From assembly GCA_033026295.1 (NCBI GenBank), contig CM065176.1, positions 5,651,705-5,715,704 on the forward strand: a DNA stretch of 64,000 bases. Reading direction: 5' to 3'. Positions 52,401-63,697 of this stretch are shown here, piece by piece. Under the pieces are notes generated by a model. The model had not been told where the DNA came from. It worked only from the letters and a program-made list of their open reading frames with translations, and did no database searches. The translations under genes and the position numbers were made by a program. Numbering within the stretch: the first letter of the stretch is position 1; each line of letters opens with the position of its first letter. Source of the stretch: Channa striata. Taxonomy: Eukaryota > Chordata > Actinopteri > Anabantiformes > Channidae.

Positions 52401-52645
52401 GACAGAAAATGACACACACACACAAACAGTTTTCTTGAGTCATGCTATAAGTAAATGTCTAATTTTTCTAATGTTCAAAACTGTTCTGGTATCTAGTTAT
52501 GTCTATTTTATGTTAAATTTCTCTTTGTCGATTGTTGTTCAGAGTTGTCCTCACGGTTTGGGGAGTGGTGACCCTGATCTGCGGAGCCTTCATCTTCGGC
52601 CAGAGCACCACCATCGCTGTCATGCAGATCCTCAGAAAGATCTGA
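40440..52645 (+). CDS. SLC38A8: SLC38A8, sodium-coupled neutral amino-acid transporter SNAT8 (10 coding exons)
   Basis: The coding exons are 40440-40643, 45483-45681, 45983-46139, 46381-46485, 47233-47290, 49637-49751, 51059-51206, 51318-51520, 51596-51647 and 52543-52645. Phases match at every GT-AG junction, giving 447 residues (human 435). It belongs to the SLC38/AAAP transporter family, with about 11 membrane helices. Recognisable blocks include KSALGAGLLNFPWAF in the first helix, GLIILGYSSSISGQ, and SHW...YSLTGVYGHLTFG. In mammals this plasma-membrane protein carries glutamine and related amino acids, and its loss causes foveal hypoplasia and optic-nerve misrouting. The start codon has G at -3 and +4 and lies just before the conserved first helix. 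The exon 6 donor (ACAG|gtctga) is weak but is the one that keeps the frame. Intron 1 is 4839 bases and holds a large minisatellite. The gene is intact. Confidence 0.95.
40644..42985 (+). repeat. G-rich minisatellite in SLC38A8 intron 1, unit contains the exon-1 splice donor
   Basis: About 2.3 kb of tandem, irregular units of roughly 50 bases begins at the first intron base. A typical unit reads GTGGGTGTTTGTTCCTTC, then tgtggttag, then one to several gaggtggggg blocks, then tgagctg. The boundary of exon 1, GAGCTG|GTGGGTG, recurs almost exactly about 25 times through the array (for example at 40738, 40930, 41150, 42210 and 42802), with several variants. The array seems to have grown from the exon-1 end. 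The complementary strand gives long open frames rich in Pro, His and Thr, which are artefacts of the repeat. Confidence 0.92.
42331..42368 (+). other. G-quadruplex-capable motif inside the minisatellite
   Basis: Four runs of five or more G are separated by loops of 4 to 6 bases (TGAGGT, TGAGGT, TGGT), which meets the usual G3+N1-7 rule. It lies on the coding strand, so it could form in both DNA and the intron RNA. Similar runs occur elsewhere in the array. Confidence 0.6.
42986..43969. other. SLC38A8 intron 1 between minisatellite and MITE
   Basis: Unique-looking, moderately GC-rich DNA. Several short open frames overlap here on both strands, but none has recognisable homology or splice support. 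Confidence 0.45.
43970..44383. mobile_element. MITE with about 21-bp imperfect terminal inverted repeats
   Basis: The left end is TACCGTATTTTCCGGACTATA. The right end, read on the other strand, is TACCATAAATTCTGGACTATA; 17 of 21 positions match. Internal copies of 'cggcttatagtcc' and 'gcggctt' repeat the end sequence. This 'ccgtattttccggactataag' element type is widespread in vertebrates as a non-autonomous DNA transposon. If the TA pairs are target duplications, the element is flanked by TA on both sides, as in Tc1/mariner-type insertions. It lies in SLC38A8 intron 1 and has no coding capacity. Confidence 0.75.
44384..45482. other. SLC38A8 intron 1, 3' part
   Basis: AT-rich intron sequence without recognised elements, ending at the exon 2 acceptor 'cgtccactcag'. 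Confidence 0.5.
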
Positions 52646-53348
52646 CTCGTCCACTTTCCTTCACAAAGTCTGCTCTTTGTTTTGGAGCCACTTTCCGCTC
52701 CTTATGGAACACGTTCACACTTTGGTCAGTGGAAAACATCCGCATTCATGCCAAGTAATGAGACAAGGGCTCCACCTTCTCCCACAGTGTGACAGTAAAT
52801 TATTTTGACTTGAGTTGAGAACTGAGACCATATTTTGTTCATGTATTTTGACGTGTGTAAATAAGCCATGTGATGCAGTATTTTGTATGTCTTTATCTTT
52901 CAGCTGTAGGTTGATGACATGGACACTCAGGCAGTATGTCAGTGAAGCACACGCTTAACATACTGATTAATATGCTATTTAGCTTAGCAGGTTAGTTAGT
53001 TAGTTAGGAGACAGTGGAGGCTTTGTCGTTAGTTAAGATCCGGTTACCAGCTGTGATTGGTCGGCTGGTTGGAGTTGCTGGTGGTACTGGGGGGAATTCA
53101 GCGTGTTGGGGGTCATGCTGGTCCAACGACTGTGGCCAAGCTGAACTGTTAAAAGGCGCACGGCTGGAGTCCACAAATTATTTTGATATTTTGACATCCA
53201 TTGTAAGTCCCAGTGAAAATATTATGTCACATGAATACTGGGTTTCCATCGGAATGCTACATTAAAACAATCTGCATTTGGATATTTGACAGATTAGTAA
53301 CATAAGTGGTCATTGAACATTTTTTATAATGCAAAAAAAGAGAATAAA
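52646..53348 (+). other. SLC38A8: SLC38A8 3' UTR with poly(A) signal at 53343-53348
   Basis: A canonical AATAAA occurs at 53343-53348, about 700 bases after the stop codon. A second one lies at 53468-53473. A short GTTA tandem repeat is found near 52990-53006. No other gene is seen in the interval. Confidence 0.45.
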
Positions 53349-53523
53349 ATAATTTTCATAAGATGTACTGAACTTTATGTGGTCATTTTTTATGCTTATA
53401 ACAAAAGAGTGTGATTATTATCCAGAAAGATCAATTTCTTAAAAAAAAAACAAATTTCACTCGACTAAATAAACAAGCTCATTTAAAATCAAAGGCCAAA
53501 AGCACAATTTTTGGTTTTATAGT

Positions 53524-53529
53524 TTTATT
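53524..53529 (-). terminator. NECAB2: Possible distal NECAB2 poly(A) signal
   Basis: The plus strand reads TTTATT, so the minus strand carries AATAAA. It lies about 4.2 kb downstream of the NECAB2 stop and only about 55 bases from the second SLC38A8 poly(A) candidate. Nearer minus-strand signals could also be used. Confidence 0.25.
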
Positions 53530-56500
53530 GAATTGCATCACTCTACATCATATCGAATTTCAACAAGATATTCTTTAAAGACCAAATATAATACTTGCAT
53601 CCCTGCAACGTCTCTATGCGTAAGAAGAGAAAGCTATTTTACTGAAACATACAATAAGAATTAATATTTCATTAAACATCGCCATAAAAGTGAATGTTCA
53701 TGTATGCCATTTTTCTAGTCATATATTTTTATATAATAGATTTTACTTTGTCTGCTTCATAGGAATACTAGAAAAGAAAGAAGGTAAGAAAAGCACTAAA
53801 CCCATTGAAGAGTAGCATGGCCTAATACTACAGCAAAGAAGTTACTGGACATTCAGTTGACATGCACTCAGTTTAGGGATAGAAAAGAACACGGCCATAC
53901 AAGGGAAGAGTTATCACCTTGGTGTTGGTCAACGTGGCCAATTCTGGATTGGCTTTACATCATGTGACACACTTTTTGAGGTAAACTTGGTGACACACTT
54001 CCTGTCTGTCAGTCACCTTCCCTATAGCTACAAAAACCAACGTTGCCCACAGGAGGCGTGATCGTCACACACACACACTACTCATTTCATCCCACTACGT
54101 TTCAGTGGCATAACTCTTTCTTTATATGACCAAGCACAGGTTGCACTGCGGAGTAGGGGGCAGAAAAAGAACAGGCTGCACAGTCTGAGGGACATTCAGG
54201 AATGTATCAACAGGAAACAGTATTGGCATTTCGGACAGTTCACTCACTATCTACCTCATATACACAACTCAGCCAAGCTGCGCACAATGTTCGGGTAAGA
54301 AACCCCCAGTCAGAGCGAGTGGGCTGCAGTCAGCTGGGCCTTTGAGTTCTGTAAAACTATGGCTATCAGTATAGACACAAAACATCAGTCCATGCAATAT
54401 GGCTTTTTGCTTCTATTCAGAATACAGAAGATCTGTCCTAAATCCAAATTTCAGATCTTTTATGGGCACAGGAAGTAGTTTTATTTTATAGGAGCTGAGA
54501 GGTTGAAGGTGCACGGTGGAGTTCTTTTTTACTGTTGCTTTCTTTTCTTCATTAAGCATGAACGGACTTAAAAAAATATTTTAAATTGTTTCTTTTGCAT
54601 TTTTGTACTAGTTAGAGTTTCTTGATGCTGTACCCCTAAACAAAACAGCCGTCCACTCATGACCCCACAGTGCACCGTTCAAACTAACTCTCAGAGGTTA
54701 GCGGAGACGTTTCACAGATGAAGCAGCAACGCCTTTGCATGCTTGATCTACAAGCCCACTGTCATTTGTATTTTGTTTAAAGTAGATGTAATATTTCTCA
54801 ACACATCCAAGTCCCCACAGTCCTGCCCTGCTCAGTGCAGCCCAGCTCTCTGAAAGAAAGTCGTGGCATTAGATCGATCAAAGTATCAGTGTAGCTCATG
54901 TTACCACATCACTGGCCCACGACAGACTGTCTGTCACTCACAGATAAAAAGGGAGGAAACCGATCGTACGGTGAGGTGGATGATAAGATGGCACCTTTGA
55001 AACTATCTGATTCACTAACAATCTTCAACTAGATAAACGGTCATACTATATATGCCCAAATACTCTCATAATACTCCTCTTGTGTACCGTATGGTGAAGT
55101 TATAATATGCGCTGCTTTGTTCGTTGTGGTTTCTGAGTGAGAGTCTGGATGTTAATCTGATCGATTTCCAAGAAGTCTGTCAAAAAAAACTGGGATCAAA
55201 AATAAGTTAATAAAAAATAATCTTAAAAGATCTAAAAGTATTTTCAGGTTGGTTTGTGTTGAAAGGGGAAAGGTTCCAAAATGAGCCAATTTGTAAAAAG
55301 GAAAAATGGAGATAAGGATATGTGACATCGGTCACATTAGAATAATATGCTCATCAGGAATTCTTGAAGATGGTTTTGAAAGGTCGGACGCTGGTGATCA
55401 GACCTACCCTGCAATAGATTCTGATGGCTCAGTTCTGATGCCGACTATGGAGGATTTTCAACAGTGGTTTTTCTGCACTGCCTTCCTGTTAAGTTATAGC
55501 TCGTGAGAAGGTTTTTTTCCCACTTCAATGTTGAGATCAATGTCACTGTCAGAAATATTGATCTATTAGCTACAGAACACGGAGTGCTGAGAAATGTGTT
55601 GTTAAGGTCGTGTTTGCTGTGACATGTTTCCTTAATCTAAGTGTGACGTATAAATGCTGAAACTGTCTTTACGTCGGGAGTTTTTTAATGCCACATACGG
55701 CTGTATCATGTAAAGCCAGCATGTCTACACTGACAGTGGGCTTCTCCCTGGTTCCTGGGGTTTCCACATTACATCCAAAAACCCTCTGACCCTCCTCGAG
55801 CATGTGGTGAAGTTTAAGGCTTTATATTAAGTGTCATTTTTATGGGTGTATCGGTTTCAGAATCATACGCTTAAGAGAAGCTGCAGTGCCTAGAAAGCTA
55901 CTGTCACTTCCACTGAGAACAATGTCGCACCATAGCACTAAAAGATGTCAATAAATACAAATATAATCATAATAGAACATTTTCCATATGTACAACCTCT
56001 ACTGGAGTTACACGGCTAACAGCTACCCACCGCCAGTTCAGACACGGAATACACAAAGAGAAGGCAAAAATAACGAAAAGTTCAGCTGCATGGAGAACAG
56101 TGAGGCGCTGCCTTTCACTCTCTACTGAGTCTCTTCTGTCTCAAGGTAGCAGCAGACTTGTTGAAGTCAAAAAATTGTCCTTTGACAGCAAAACGATCTA
56201 TTCATCTCACCTCTTTAATGACCGTGATGTCAACGCTCAGCGATTTAACTGCAAAACCAAGTGTTGAATTTAGTAAAAGCTACATGAAGAAAACGAAATG
56301 TTTCTCTACGTGTTGGCGTTTTCGTGCCCAGATCTTAGTGAAGACTGACTCTACTGATCGAACTGGGGATACTGAGCTGGCGCTCTCCTGTGCCAGCTTA
56401 TGGCGCAATGTCTGGCGTGGCAGAGATTTGGATTTGGGGTTTTCCTACTTGTGAAAAGACTGGCCAGTGTTTAACTTAGAAGAAGCCCGTAGCTTCATAG

Positions 56501-57703
56501 ACATTACTCCCACAGCAGCCATTTCGAAGGTCCTCGGTGTGTGGAATCGATTTAATCACTCAACGAAATGGCAAAATGTAAGAATGGCGAGGTCGTGTTT
56601 TGCAGATTTTCATGTTGTTCCCTGAAACCCGACTTGAAAAAGTGGCATCATGTGAGTTATGAGCATTAGTTAACCCAGGTTATCTGACAGCATGGGAGCA
56701 TGATGTGATTTAGAATTCCTTACCTCTTCTACACTCTGTTTGTGTAGGACAGCACATCTGAGCATAATTTAAGTCTCTGTTAAGTCAGAGTTTGTCTCCA
56801 CATCAGAATATGATCTGTGCTGTAAAATACTCATCTGCAACTTCTTTGAGGAACCTAGGTTGGACCTTATGCTTATGAAGGGGTCGGTGCAGGTTGACAG
56901 CCGTCGCCTGCTCTGTTTAGTTCCTGGTCACATCAGGGTAGAAAAGTGTAAATGACATATATTTCATATCTGAAAGCTCACAGCTTGCAGGGCCCTCATG
57001 GTTTGACTATAATAAATATCACCACTCTTCAGCTAGTTAACCCTTAACCTAGTCAATGGGTTTTCCTGAGATTTCAAGATAACTAAGCTTTACTCGACAC
57101 GTCCATGTGAGTTGAGAATGGCTGATATGAGAATAATGTCTAAAGTATTTGGTCAGTGACAAATAAACTAAGCAGACTACGGTATGTAAGAGCAAAAGTG
57201 GAATTAGCAGCTACTATAAAGTAACAGCTACATAAACTAATGTGTGGTAAATTTAACGTTTGAAAAAAATTCAATCATGCAGTCCCACTACCCAAAAACA
57301 GCATCTGCTACATGAAAAACTCAACCCTGGGCTCCTTGCTACATGACAAACTCCACCGTACAGTGGCTCATAGCTACCTGAAATATGAACACAAAACAAT
57401 CCAGAATCTTGAGCCAGCCAACTACCGTGGTGAGATGCAAACGCGTTTCAGGAGTCTCACGTTGGAAAATGCACTGTTTGATCAATGTTTCACTGTAGGT
57501 GACGCCATTCATTTTCACTGTGTAAACATTTACTTACAAAAGAGTTGAGGGAAGGGAGGGTTGAAGGAAGGGAAGGATGCGGAGAAGGTAGGAGTGGGGT
57601 CGGGGTTGGGGTCGGGTGGGGGGGGGAAGGCATGTGAAACGCAGGGCGAAGAGGAAGTGGGGAGTGTCCAGGAGTCTCGGTGTGTAGTTGAATATCTTCA
57701 TGC
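53530..57703 (-). other. NECAB2 3' flank: long 3' UTR or spacer
   Basis: About 4.2 kb without any exon, RNA gene or repeat I can name. It is AT-rich, with a G-rich stretch near 57600-57660. Whether it is transcribed as NECAB2 3' UTR cannot be decided from sequence. Confidence 0.4.
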
Positions 57704-59680
57704 TCAGTCCCTGTTCACACTGCACCAGGCAGCTGCAAAACGACAGAGAAAGAGAGATGACAAGTGAGAAGGAGGCTAAAGACAAAGGAGGGGAGCCGCA
57801 GCAGGAGCACGGGCTGAGCAGAGAGTGAGGGTGGAGACAGAGCGGAGGGCAGGTTTGAAGAGACATGGATGAAAAATGAGAGCTGCCAGGCGTCGCCCTG
57901 AGACTCCGTGCCTCACCGCCTGGACGGGTGCTGGCGGCAGCCGCATTCAGGCCCAAGTTGTTTGAGCTCCCAGTTGTAACACACAGACTAAACAAGAATC
58001 AGTTCCTGAGGATTAGCTCTGCTCCGCAATTGCGCTCGATTGCATCATTTCCTTAAGTTTCTGTTAATTACAAACTAAATTCTGTTGTTTTCTATCTGCT
58101 TTTGAGAATTTTCTTTTATTATCAGTTACTTCCCGACAATTTTGATAACGGGTTAATAGTTTTAGTCCCTTCAAAAGGAAAATGGTATTTAGTGTTTTCC
58201 ACCCCTCCGATGTGGGGATTTGCTCTGTGTTAATGACTTTTTCAAACTCCGGGTTTGGACAAAAGCAGCTACTTTATCACACGGGCTTCAGCTCTGCAAA
58301 CATTAGTGTCACCAGCAGATAGAAAACACACACTGGCTCTGTCTTATTCCGGCTTTCTTGAGCACTAAACTATTTTGTGTTCATGTCGTGTACTTAAAGT
58401 GGTAGGATTCCCAGATGGTATCTGAAACTAAGTTTATTCCGATACACCGATAGTTTGTGACTGACAATTACCAGATTGTTTCCACCTGACTGGAATAGAC
58501 TTGTTAGCTGGCCCACAGAGCTCAGGTGGGAAACACAGGAGCGTCCTGGGAGATAAATCTATGTCCCCTTCAGCCAAGTTTTCCTCAAACTGAAGAAGCT
58601 ACTTAGATGAGTAGTGAAAGGCCACTGACCTGGCACGGCTACAGAGGACACGGCCTCCGGCTGGCACAGTGTGTCCACCTTCACGTGCTGAAAGGCTTTG
58701 TTGGGGGGTGACTGGAGGTGCCTGAAAACAGAGGAGAGGGTCAGGGAGCTCACACACACACATCTGCAGCCACTCAGAGCCTCAAACACTCCGCCTCAAA
58801 CCGCTTAGCACGGCCCTTAGCCTTCACTGTAGGAGGTGAAATATTAATGGCAGTGAGATGCTGAGAGCAGTGGAGCAGAAAGTGAGATCAGCAGCAGCTA
58901 CATCAGCAGCAGACTCTCCTCGTGGCCCGGCACCATCACCAAATCATAACGACCCCACGTAACCCGGGAAAAGCTGGAGAAGCATAATTAAATGTGGATG
59001 GAGGACTTTCTCCACGACGCTCATGACAGTAATGGAAGAATAGTGAGCGGCGTCGTTATTTGGCAGCGACTAATCAATGCAACAGCAGCACGCTCAGCAG
59101 CAGAAAATGTTCAAAGGAGCACAGGGCCGAAATTTTCGGAAACAAAATGGACGTCCACACTCTGTAATGACTTGTAAGGTGGCTCAGCTCGAGGATGTAA
59201 TAACTTCACGCCGAACGTCCATCTGCCTGTTGGTCTGCCTCAGCTTTAGCATCACAGCAGGGCGGCTTTAAAAGGTTGTTCACACGAGTCAGTCATAGCA
59301 TAGCTGGTCGTCCACGAACCACAAGGTCACGGGTTCGATCCCCGATCCCTCCTTCTTATGTGTCGATGTGTTTTGGCCCCAAGTTGCTCCCAGTGGGTCA
59401 GGTGAGGACCCTGCATGGCAGCATCGCCACTGGTGTTTGTGAATGGGTGAATGACAAGCTATGTTTCAAAGTGTCACATGAGCCGACATTTACCATTTAC
59501 TAAGTCAGAGAGAAACACACAGCTCTCCGTCCGTCATGAGTGACAGATACTAACAAGGAGACGAGATTTAGGACATTAAGACCAATGTGTCTGAACACTC
59601 ACCTTTTCCATTCCTCCTCTCCATCCCAGAACTCATAGACAACGAAGGACAAACCGTCCGGCAGACGCACTGCAGTCACA
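57704..59680 (-). CDS. NECAB2: NECAB2, N-terminal EF-hand calcium-binding protein 2, last three coding exons (partial)
   Basis: Reading the minus strand, the exons are 59680-59603, 58721-58630 and 57732-57704, with GT-AG junctions in matching phase. They encode the last 65 residues or so, including VRLPDGLSFVVYEFWDGEEE, then FQHVKVDTLCQPEA, and ending AAWCSVNRD before the stop TGA. This is the C-terminal ABM-like (antibiotic biosynthesis monooxygenase fold) domain that vertebrate NECAB proteins carry behind EF-hands and a coiled coil. The ending resembles human NECAB2 (AAWCTVGRD) more than NECAB1 or NECAB3. NECAB2 is a neuronal protein that binds adenosine A2A and mGlu5 receptors. The EF-hand and coiled-coil exons lie beyond the right edge. 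The gene is convergent with SLC38A8. Confidence 0.9.
59285..59505 (+). repeat. tRNA-derived SINE in NECAB2 intron
   Basis: An excellent polymerase III B box, GGTTCGATCCC, is at 59332-59342, preceded by a tRNA-like 'catagctggtcgtccacgaa'. The body carries 'ccccaagttgctcccagtgg' and 'gtttgtgaatgggtgaatga', both hallmarks of a common teleost tRNA-SINE, and ends near 'catttaccattta'. It lies antisense within the NECAB2 intron between the two exons 58630-58721 and 59603-59680. Confidence 0.75.
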
Positions 59681-62600
59681 CTGTGCACAGAGACAGAGGA
59701 GAATAGGAATGAGCGGATAATCGAAGTTAAGGAGGTGTGGTACATAACGGGTGGAGAAGTTGTGAAACAAAAGTAAGTAGATCATGGAGGAAGAGATGCA
59801 TTTATAAAGTGGATAAATATTAAAAATGATGGAGAAGAGAGATTAGAAATAGTACAATGTGCAACATAAGAAACAAAAAACAAAATAAAATAAAAGGATG
59901 GAAAAGTTGTGAATTAGGACAAAAGGGAATAAACATCAATCACTGCATTTGTATGTTAGAGACACACAGTTCAAATGAAACTAAACAAAGGTTTCCGTCG
60001 GATGTCAAGCCACCGACATATCAATGAGCACACGACCTCACACCATCACCTCCAAAAACTTGCAGCAATAAAACAAAATGTGCGGAGACGTCGATGCAAA
60101 TCGGGGCTGCTGGCTGTTTTTATCGAGCACGCTCTGCTGTAATGAAGCACGAATGTGTTGAAATCGGGTTCACTAAGGTGCTGGAAATAATCTCCACGAG
60201 ATCTTTGTTGGTGAATATTGTAATATTGTCACTCAGTTTTCATAAGTGGTGCATTTCGGCGGAGTGGGGGGGGTAAAGTGGGATCACAGCTGTTGTGTCC
60301 AGCCTGCACCTCTGACCGACAACTGAAACATGCCGCTAGTCGTGCTGTATATATTGTCACTGACGCAGCTTGTGCTGCTGATGTGTTACCATTGACTCAC
60401 AGGTCGAATGAAAAAAAGTCCCATTTATGGCCTGATTATTCAAATCACTATCATGTGTGAGAATCATGACAAACATGAACCAATGATTGAAGAGGCTGAG
60501 TGTCATTAGAGGACACACAGTTACGGTAAAGGTCTCTTTCATTTGGAAACTAGGAAGTTTTCGAAAGTTTCTTCAACCTTCCTCCAGTGAAACATTTTGA
60601 GTTTCATGACACGTTAAATGAAAGTGACCTAACCAGAGCGTCAGCAGAGTGAGAGCAGTGGCCCAATCTGAGCACATGGAGACCAAAGCAGCCCACTGTC
60701 GCACCGCTGACCGCTCACAGTGATGGAGGCAGGCTCAGGGCTTCACTTATTCAGTCAAACAGATGCTTTGTGTCCAGTCCTGAGGGGGACAATATGTGCG
60801 GCACTGTGTGTCCTTCTGCTGTTGTCCAAAAACAACAAAAAACACCCGGCGTCGACATGTTCCAACACTGAGCTGAGATATTGAACAGGTAATAAAAACA
60901 CAAACTGCCATAAATCCACTGGAGAACTAAACAGCTTCAGACCAGAGCCGTCTGAAGTTAAGACAATCCAGAGCATTTGGGAACATTTATTGTTGAATTT
61001 GGTGAAATGGATGATCAGAAATAGTTTCGGAGAAGATCTTCTGCATGTCTTTAGTCGCCGTTGAGTTTTGTTCAGTCTTGCCAGCCTCCTCTCGCCTTCT
61101 GTCCCACAGAAATCAAGCTCTTGGGTCTTTGACCTGCTGATCTCCTTGTGCAGACCGACAAGTTCAGTGGAACTGGATGTTTGTGGATCGAGCACGTGAC
61201 AATAAAAACCGCAGCTACTTAAAGAAGCCGCTGCGTCAGTGTGAACGTTTTTAAGGTCTTAAATTCACACGTGATGCAGAATTACAGTAAACTACTACTG
61301 CAGCTTGATGAGCCTTTGTTTGATTTCCTGCAAGTAGCACATCTACGACTCCAGCCTGTCGACTGTCACTTGCACCTGTTTGCTAATTTTCTGGCTCTGA
61401 GCTGACGGCGGCGAGTGGAGCAGAGCAGTGAAGGTTGTGTTTATGCAGCTCGGGCGGCGCAGTCTAATTTCTGAACTTGTTTCAGCGTGAAATTGCACTC
61501 GCATTCATACCTGTTCAGGGGGCCTCTCATCACAAACACAATTTTTATTTTAATTTTCAGAGATTTGTATTTTTAAAGATTTCAATTTCCACAGAGCAAT
61601 TTCCATGGTGCCAGTACAGCGAAGAAATTACCTTTTCTTGTGTGCTGAGTTTTACGTCATCGGCTCCCTGTTTAAAAGCCCAAGTTATAAAGCGTCTTTA
61701 TCTCTCCTTATAGAAGATGCGTCCGTACAGTGGAAACACGTGACAGGCATCATCTAAAACCTCAACATCTAAAACAAAATGTCAAAAGTATTATTAGAGA
61801 CCAGACCAATATTTTTTTCCTGCAATGACGACAGACTGAATACAGCAAATGCAAAAACTATTTAAAGTGAGTGACAATAGAAACATATTTTACTGACATT
61901 TGTGCAAGGACTGCCACAAGGAAATGCAATAGTTTGCACCTAAAAGCATCTTTCGAAGAGCTGATTCTTAATATTTGTGCCTCACATCTGCAGCCTGGAC
62001 TCTTCTATGAGTCCATTAAAGCGTCGGCTGCTTTTAGAAGGAATGAGAGCAGCTGATGTGACGGGCCATTATCGAAGGCCACTCCTTCCCCATCTCCATC
62101 TGCTGATACTGTTCCTCCAGGTAATATGTTTTCATCGGCTGCAGCCTCGCCTCCAGTCGGCACAGCACTGTGGCAGGACTGCACTGTCCCTGCACCCCCA
62201 ACGACTGCACTCAGCGTTTCAGTGAGATGAGTCACCTGTTTCATCCAAGTTTGAAATAGATTAACTTTGAAAAAAAAAAACATAATGTTGCGCAGGTACT
62301 ATGGAGCCCCAAATTAGAAGTGTATGGTCCCAAATGTGACTGCTGACACAACATGAGATGGAGTCCTGGCAGTCCTAGCAGTCAGATGTGTTCTGTTTGT
62401 GCATGAAAACAGGCATTGGGATTTTAGAGACACGCTGCCTCAAAACATCTTTCCACAGGAAGTTAGAGGATATCACTCATCTCCCATTGAAGCTGTATCA
62501 TGAAGTTGAGGATCAGACAACAGTGATCATAGGCTGTTGCAGCAGAAGCCTTCTATCCGACAAGAAGGGAGGGAAGAATTTGCATTCTGAGTTCCTAATC

Positions 62601-63470
62601 TATTGGAGTTATTAAAATTAAAGGTGATGTAACACAGTGGCAAACATGCCTCTGAGAATGAACATCAAACTCCATTTAATCTTTTCTTTATACTTTTGTC
62701 AAAAAAATTAATGCTAAAACAAATAAACATCACAGATTTTTATTTTTTTCCAGAGTCCGAGCTTTTCTGCAAATGGGGTTAAGCTCACGAGATCTACTCT
62801 CCATGTCAGTCAGCAGTGAGTCATGTGACTGCAATGAAAGGGAGGAGAGGCATAAAAACTGACAATTCACGGTGGGCGATTGGCATCTTCCTGTTTGAAC
62901 TAACTTAATAATGAAAAGGAACACGATAACAGGTACCACAGCTTTTATTTCATAATTATTTTATTTAGAAGTCTAGTTATCTAGTTACCTTTATGTAATA
63001 TTGAAAACTATGGGGCTTATGATGATGTGACATGATCATTAAAGACTGTTGGTGCTTCTGAACAAATGACGGTGACAATTAAAGTGTATAAAACCAATAT
63101 ATTCTGGTGACCTGACAGTTAACACCTGAACCTTTGGCCTGAGCTGGGACTAACAGGTTTTAGTGGGACTGGATGTGTCCCTGCAGTTCGGCCCTGGACC
63201 ACTAGAGGGCAGTGGGAGGACGGGCTGTTGGTACCAGCCAAGCATCTCCACTGGGCTTTCAAAGAAATCATTTAATTTGTGTGAGCTCTGCTGGAGGATA
63301 TAATAAAGTGTTGTAATCACACATTCGCCCTGAAAGATAATGACAAAGAAAAGGCACAGACTAAATAAACTTTTTATATTAGTTTGTGCACTATTAAATG
63401 AGGAAACGATAAGAGAGAAAAGGAAAGATACTCAGCGCCACAGCAGAGAGGAAGGACGAGATACTACCCT
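59681..63470 (-). other. NECAB2: NECAB2 intron sequence
   Basis: Upstream NECAB2 coding exons were looked for on the minus strand, including the coiled-coil and linker motifs preceding the ABM domain. None could be confirmed. Minus-strand frames at 60755-61195 and 62005-62283 are open but do not match NECAB2. Confidence 0.45.
63199..63212 (+). promoter_or_regulatory. Candidate CTCF binding site
   Basis: CCACTAGAGGGCAG matches the CTCF core CCASYAGRKGGCRS at every position. It sits in presumed NECAB2 intron sequence. Binding is an inference from motif only. Confidence 0.5.
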
Positions 63471-63697
63471 GGCCACTTTATTAGGTACACCTGTACAGTC
63501 TAACTGCATCCAAAAGAGCAGCTCTGCCATGAATTCTACTTTTACAAGGTTATAATTTGTTTTAAAGTTGAAACTGTAAGAAAGGTGATAACTCTGGTAT
63601 GTTCTTGAATTAGGTTTTAAGTATTAACGTCACAGTGGGTAGTGGAGTCATACTGGAGAGCATCATATGAAGAAGTGGTTCTAATGTTTGGGGGGGC
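63471..63697. repeat. Dispersed teleost repeat ('ggccactttattaggtacac' type)
   Basis: The segment opens with 'ggccactttattaggtacac' and later contains 'gtgggtagtggagtcatact' and 'ggttctaatgttt'. I recognise these in this order from a common fish dispersed repeat. Its class is unsure; it is most likely a non-autonomous DNA transposon. No coding sequence is present. Confidence 0.55.

Noticed and set aside
60755..61195. Minus-strand open frame of 146 residues in NECAB2 intron
   Set aside because: A hydrophilic stretch looked protein-like, but there is no match to NECAB proteins and no usable splice sites.
62005..62283. Minus-strand open frame that might be an upstream NECAB2 exon
   Set aside because: The peptide does not match the EF-hand, coiled-coil or linker parts of NECAB2, and there is no GT donor at the expected end.
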